A model generated the notes under the pieces. The model ran no database searches. It saw only the letters and a program-made list of their open reading frames with translations, and was not told where the DNA came from. A DNA stretch of 8,590 nucleotides from Treponema sp. UBA1233 (GTDB lineage: Bacteria; Spirochaetota; Spirochaetia; Treponematales; Treponemataceae), in NCBI GenBank assembly GCA_002309305.1, contig DBWR01000032.1:28160-36749 (forward strand), given 5' to 3'. A program made the position numbers and the translations under genes. Below, piece by piece: positions 6,684 through 8,590 of the stretch (position 1 is the first letter of the stretch; every line of letters starts with the position of its first letter).

Positions 6684-6701
6684 TAGATTCTAGATGTCCC
6701 A
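6672..6701 (+). repeat. Short direct repeat of the tRNA 3' end
   Basis: CTAGATGTCCCA, the last 12 bases of the tRNA (6672-6683), occurs again exactly at 6690-6701, with TAGATT between (period 18 bp). Repeated tRNA 3' ends are typical of integrase attachment sites, but there is no room for an element here, so it is either a scar of an excised or decayed insertion or a slippage product. Confidence 0.8.
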
Positions 6702-6716
6702 AACACTGTTGCAAAA

Positions 6717-6744
6717 GGGAGGCGCTTAGCCGATGAGACTGTAA
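6717..6744 (+). CDS. Candidate three-codon leader ORF (MRL) with strong SD
   Basis: GGGAGG (6717-6722) lies 10 nt before ATG 6733, which reads ATG AGA CTG TAA (6733-6744). The codons fall on the 5' arm of the helix at 6732-6813, so a ribosome here would prevent that arm from pairing. Leader ORFs of only a few codons are known upstream of ABC-F genes under ribosome-mediated attenuation. Translation is not shown; the entry covers SD plus ORF. Confidence 0.35.
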
Positions 6745-6826
6745 TCTTGATTTCCAATTTTTTATGTTTCTCTAAACATTAAGATCTTTATGGAAGTCGG
6801 TTACAGTTTTATTCTTTTTGCTTGAT
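6732..6826 (+). terminator. Long leader helix with U-rich tail: tRNA terminator or ABC-F attenuator
   Basis: Bases 6732-6755 pair with 6792-6813: seven pairs (GATTTCC/GGAAGTC), a two-base bulge, then fifteen pairs including ACTGTAA/TTACAGT; 22 pairs in all, five of them G-U. Inside the apical part, ATGTTT (6764-6769) and AAACAT (6774-6779) form a further perfect hairpin. The 3' arm runs into TTTTATTCTTTTT (6807-6819). A second small ORF (6790-6825, MEVGYSFILFA) covers the 3' arm, though with only a weak SD. The stem is A/U-rich, so termination strength is uncertain; the pairing itself is clear. Confidence 0.6.
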
Positions 6827-6862
6827 CCGGTGATTCTGGACCTGCCTTTATGTTTCTGTAGC

Positions 6863-6885
6863 TGGCTTCTGATTTCAGGAGGCCA
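6863..6885 (+). promoter_or_regulatory. Hairpin that buries the ABC-F Shine-Dalgarno site
   Basis: TGGCTTCTG (6863-6871) pairs with CAGGAGGCCA (6876-6885) around the loop ATTT, with one bulged G (6878). The 3' strand contains the whole AGGAGG (6877-6882) that precedes ATG 6888 by 5 nt. A tiny ORF ATG TTT CTG TAG ends at 6861, just before the hairpin, so a ribosome paused there would open it. Confidence 0.6.
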
Positions 6886-6887
6886 AC

Positions 6888-8477
6888 ATGACAATTCAAA
6901 TCAACAAACTTCATTTTTCTTACCCCCACTCACACTCAAACCTGTTTGAGGATTTTTCACTTTCTGTTTACGACGGATGGACTTGTTTTGCGGGAAGCAA
7001 CGGATGCGGGAAAACCACACTCCTAAAGCTGATTGCAGGCATGCTCATTCCAGACAGCGGTTCAATCCTTGTGGACGGCGAAAAAATCACGGATGCGGAG
7101 GAAGCAATCTATTGTGCCCAGGAAACCTCAGAGATTCCGGAAAACCTTTATTCAGCATTCTGGTCACCGGACAACGAAGTGCGGCGCTTTTTCTCCATGC
7201 TCCACATCAGCGAAGAAATGCTTGAACGCTACGATTCACTTTCCGGGGGAGAGAAAAAACGCATTCAAATTGCATCTGCCCTTGCCGATCAGCCGAGGGT
7301 CCTTTTACTGGATGAACCGACAAACCACCTTGACGCAGAAACAGTTCAGATGATTACACAAGCACTCAAGGCATACAGGGGAATCGGAATCATGGTAAGC
7401 CACGACCGCTCTTTTGCAGACTCACTATGCACGCATACAGTCTACCTTTACAACGAGTCATACGCATTTGCAGGTGGAAGGGATTGCATCGCTTACGACA
7501 CTTATTCATGCGGACTTACCAAGGCACTTGAACTAAGACAGTCAGGAGCGGAACAAAGCCGTGATGAATGGAACAGGCTCGATTCCAAGGCGGCATCGGA
7601 AAAACAGAGGAGTGCAAGACTTGAGGCGGAAAACCAAAAGTCCAGGGCAAGGCTTTCTAAAAAAACTATTGACAGCCAGGACCACGATGCAAAACGCAAG
7701 ATGGATGTTGCAAGAATCTCAGGAAAGGACAGGACCACAGGTGATGCAAAGGCACGTCTGGAAACACAAATCCAAAAGACGGAAGCCACACGTGACGGAA
7801 TAAAAAAGGCCCTAAAGCGCAAGGACGGATTCTCGGTGGAAAAAACTGATTTCTCCAAACCCATATGCATAGAAGAAGACACTCTTTCGGCAGGAAGCTA
7901 CTCGCTAAAGATTCCGCACATAGAACTCAATCATGAAACCAAAATCGCCCTTACCGGACAAAACGGAAGCGGAAAAACCATGTTCATACGCCACACAATC
8001 TCTCTTCTGGAAAAGGCCGGCCGACTAAACGAGGTGATGTACCTGCCCCAGGAAGTTGATGAGGAAAAACGCATGGCAATCCTGAATGAATTTCATTCGC
8101 TGGATCAGGATGAAAAGGGAGACGTGCTTTCCACGATGTTCAGGCTGGGAAGTGAACCGGAACGCATAACCGAGCTTCGTTCTACTTCAGAAAAAAATGG
8201 AAATGATTCCGACCAGAACCTTTTGAGTCCTGGGGAACTTCGCAAACTGATGATATCGCTTGCCGTTCAAAAACCTCTGTCACTTTTGATTCTGGATGAA
8301 CCGACAAACCACATGGACATAACCAGCGTCCTTGCACTGGAAGAGGCATTGTCTTCCCTGAATTGTGCGATGATTGTTGTAAGCCACGACAAGGCATTCC
8401 TCAGTAAAATCACCAACACCAGCCTGCATGCCATACGACATGGAGACCATGGTGAAATTGTGGAGGTAACAATGTGA
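6888..8477 (+). CDS. ABC-F family protein (ribosome-associated ATPase, possible antibiotic-protection factor)
   Basis: 529 aa, soluble, with two ABC domains and no membrane segment, so not a transporter by itself. Start ATG 6888 follows AGGAGG by 5 nt. Domain 1 (about 1-205): Walker A GSNGCGKT (36-43), Q78, signature LSGGE (118-122), Walker B and catalytic Glu in LLLDEPTNHLD (139-149, E143), SHD (171-173). A charged, Lys/Arg/Glu-rich helical linker (about 206-320) contains DHDAKRKMDVAR. Domain 2 (about 321-529): Walker A GQNGSGKT (357-364), signature variant LSPGE (446-450), LLILDEPTNHMD (466-477, E471), SHD (499-501). Domain 1 is short and seems to lack the 'arm' of housekeeping ABC-F proteins, which resembles antibiotic-resistance ABC-F proteins. 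These bind the ribosomal E site and displace drugs from the peptidyl-transferase region. The structured leader with mini-ORFs supports drug-responsive control. Antibiotic class cannot be read from the sequence. Confidence 0.88.
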   Translation: MTIQINKLHFSYPHSHSNLFEDFSLSVYDGWTCFAGSNGCGKTTLLKLIAGMLIPDSGSILVDGEKITDAEEAIYCAQETSEIPENLYSAFWSPDNEVRRFFSMLHISEEMLERYDSLSGGEKKRIQIASALADQPRVLLLDEPTNHLDAETVQMITQALKAYRGIGIMVSHDRSFADSLCTHTVYLYNESYAFAGGRDCIAYDTYSCGLTKALELRQSGAEQSRDEWNRLDSKAASEKQRSARLEAENQKSRARLSKKTIDSQDHDAKRKMDVARISGKDRTTGDAKARLETQIQKTEATRDGIKKALKRKDGFSVEKTDFSKPICIEEDTLSAGSYSLKIPHIELNHETKIALTGQNGSGKTMFIRHTISLLEKAGRLNEVMYLPQEVDEEKRMAILNEFHSLDQDEKGDVLSTMFRLGSEPERITELRSTSEKNGNDSDQNLLSPGELRKLMISLAVQKPLSLLILDEPTNHMDITSVLALEEALSSLNCAMIVVSHDKAFLSKITNTSLHAIRHGDHGEIVEVTM

Positions 8478-8505
8478 AAAACATCTTTAATTGCGACCAA
8501 TTGAC

Positions 8506-8534
8506 TTCACACCAACAAGCATTTAAACTATAAT
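8506..8534 (+). promoter_or_regulatory. Promoter placing the RNA start at the next gene's ATG
   Basis: TTCACA (8506-8511) and a perfect TATAAT (8529-8534) are 17 bp apart. The expected RNA start, 6-7 bp after the -10, falls on the ATG at 8541. A TTGACT at 8501 is closer to the -35 consensus but would be 22 bp away from the -10. Confidence 0.65.
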
Positions 8535-8540
8535 GGTTAT

Positions 8541-8590
8541 ATGAAGAACAAAAAACTTGGCGCCGTCATTTTATCCGTCCTCTCCCAGGG
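8541..8590 (+). CDS. 5' end of a probable exported protein (continues outside window)
   Basis: ATG 8541 opens MKNKKLGAVILSVLSQG and runs to the window edge. The start MKNKK followed by GAVILSVLS is the basic-then-hydrophobic beginning of a signal peptide, so the product is probably secreted or a lipoprotein; 16 residues do not allow more. There is no SD before the ATG, and the -10 ends only 6 bp upstream, so the message would be leaderless. If translation instead starts further downstream, beyond the window, this short reading is 5' UTR. Confidence 0.5.
   Translation, partial: MKNKKLGAVILSVLSQ

Noticed and set aside
6670..6701. Active attachment site with an integrated element
   Set aside because: Only 6 bp separate the repeats and there is no integrase gene in the window; kept only as a possible scar.
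6726..6760. CCGATGAG resembling a hammerhead ribozyme core
   Set aside because: The core should read CTGATGA and needs a matching GAAA strand and three helices; neither is present.
8501..8534. TTGACT at 8501 as the -35 of the last promoter
   Set aside because: The spacing to TATAAT would be 22 bp; TTCACA at 8506 gives 17 bp.

Overview
The window looks like a chromosomal stretch of a low-to-moderate G+C host-associated bacterium. A Treponema-like spirochaete is my best guess. It rests on gene style, compact Shine-Dalgarno (SD) sites, a tRNA gene without an encoded CCA end and general protein similarity, so it is an inference and not proven.

Region 1 (1-4170) is the end of a type I restriction-modification locus: the 3' part of hsdS (specificity subunit) and a complete hsdR (1039 aa, motor/nuclease, EcoR124I-like size and residue spacing); hsdM and the start of hsdS lie to the left. 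Between them sits a Phd/YefM-type antitoxin gene whose RelE/ParE-type toxin partner is reduced to a 23-codon stub. A perfect 10-bp inverted repeat covers the promoter in front of the antitoxin, and there is no other clear promoter before hsdR. The surviving antitoxin could therefore be acting as a repressor of the restriction subunit.

Region 2 (4181-5902) holds a TIGR01212/YhcC-type radical SAM protein starting (GTG) 10 nt after hsdR, then a separately promoted 5-6 TM membrane protein of unknown function. Region 3 (5940-6222, minus strand) is a small unknown gene with an excellent SD but broken by an apparent single-base frameshift at an A6 run.

Region 4 (6321-6701) is a tandem duplication of a promoter plus a CAT-anticodon tRNA gene (probably tRNA-Ile2, read as AUA after lysidine modification). 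The first copy has lost its T-arm 3' strand and acceptor 3' strand, replaced by two hairpins and a U-tract. The second copy is intact, and its 3' end is repeated 18 bp downstream.

Region 5 (6702-8477) is an ABC-F protein (two nucleotide-binding domains, no membrane segments; ribosome-associated/antibiotic-protection type). Its leader is strongly structured: an SD plus a three-codon ORF overlapping the 5' arm of a 22-bp helix with a U-rich tail, then a hairpin burying the SD of the ABC-F gene. This resembles ribosome-mediated attenuation known for ABC-F resistance genes and is, with the antitoxin/hsdR arrangement, the most interesting signal here. The window ends in the first codons of an exported protein that seems to be transcribed without a leader.
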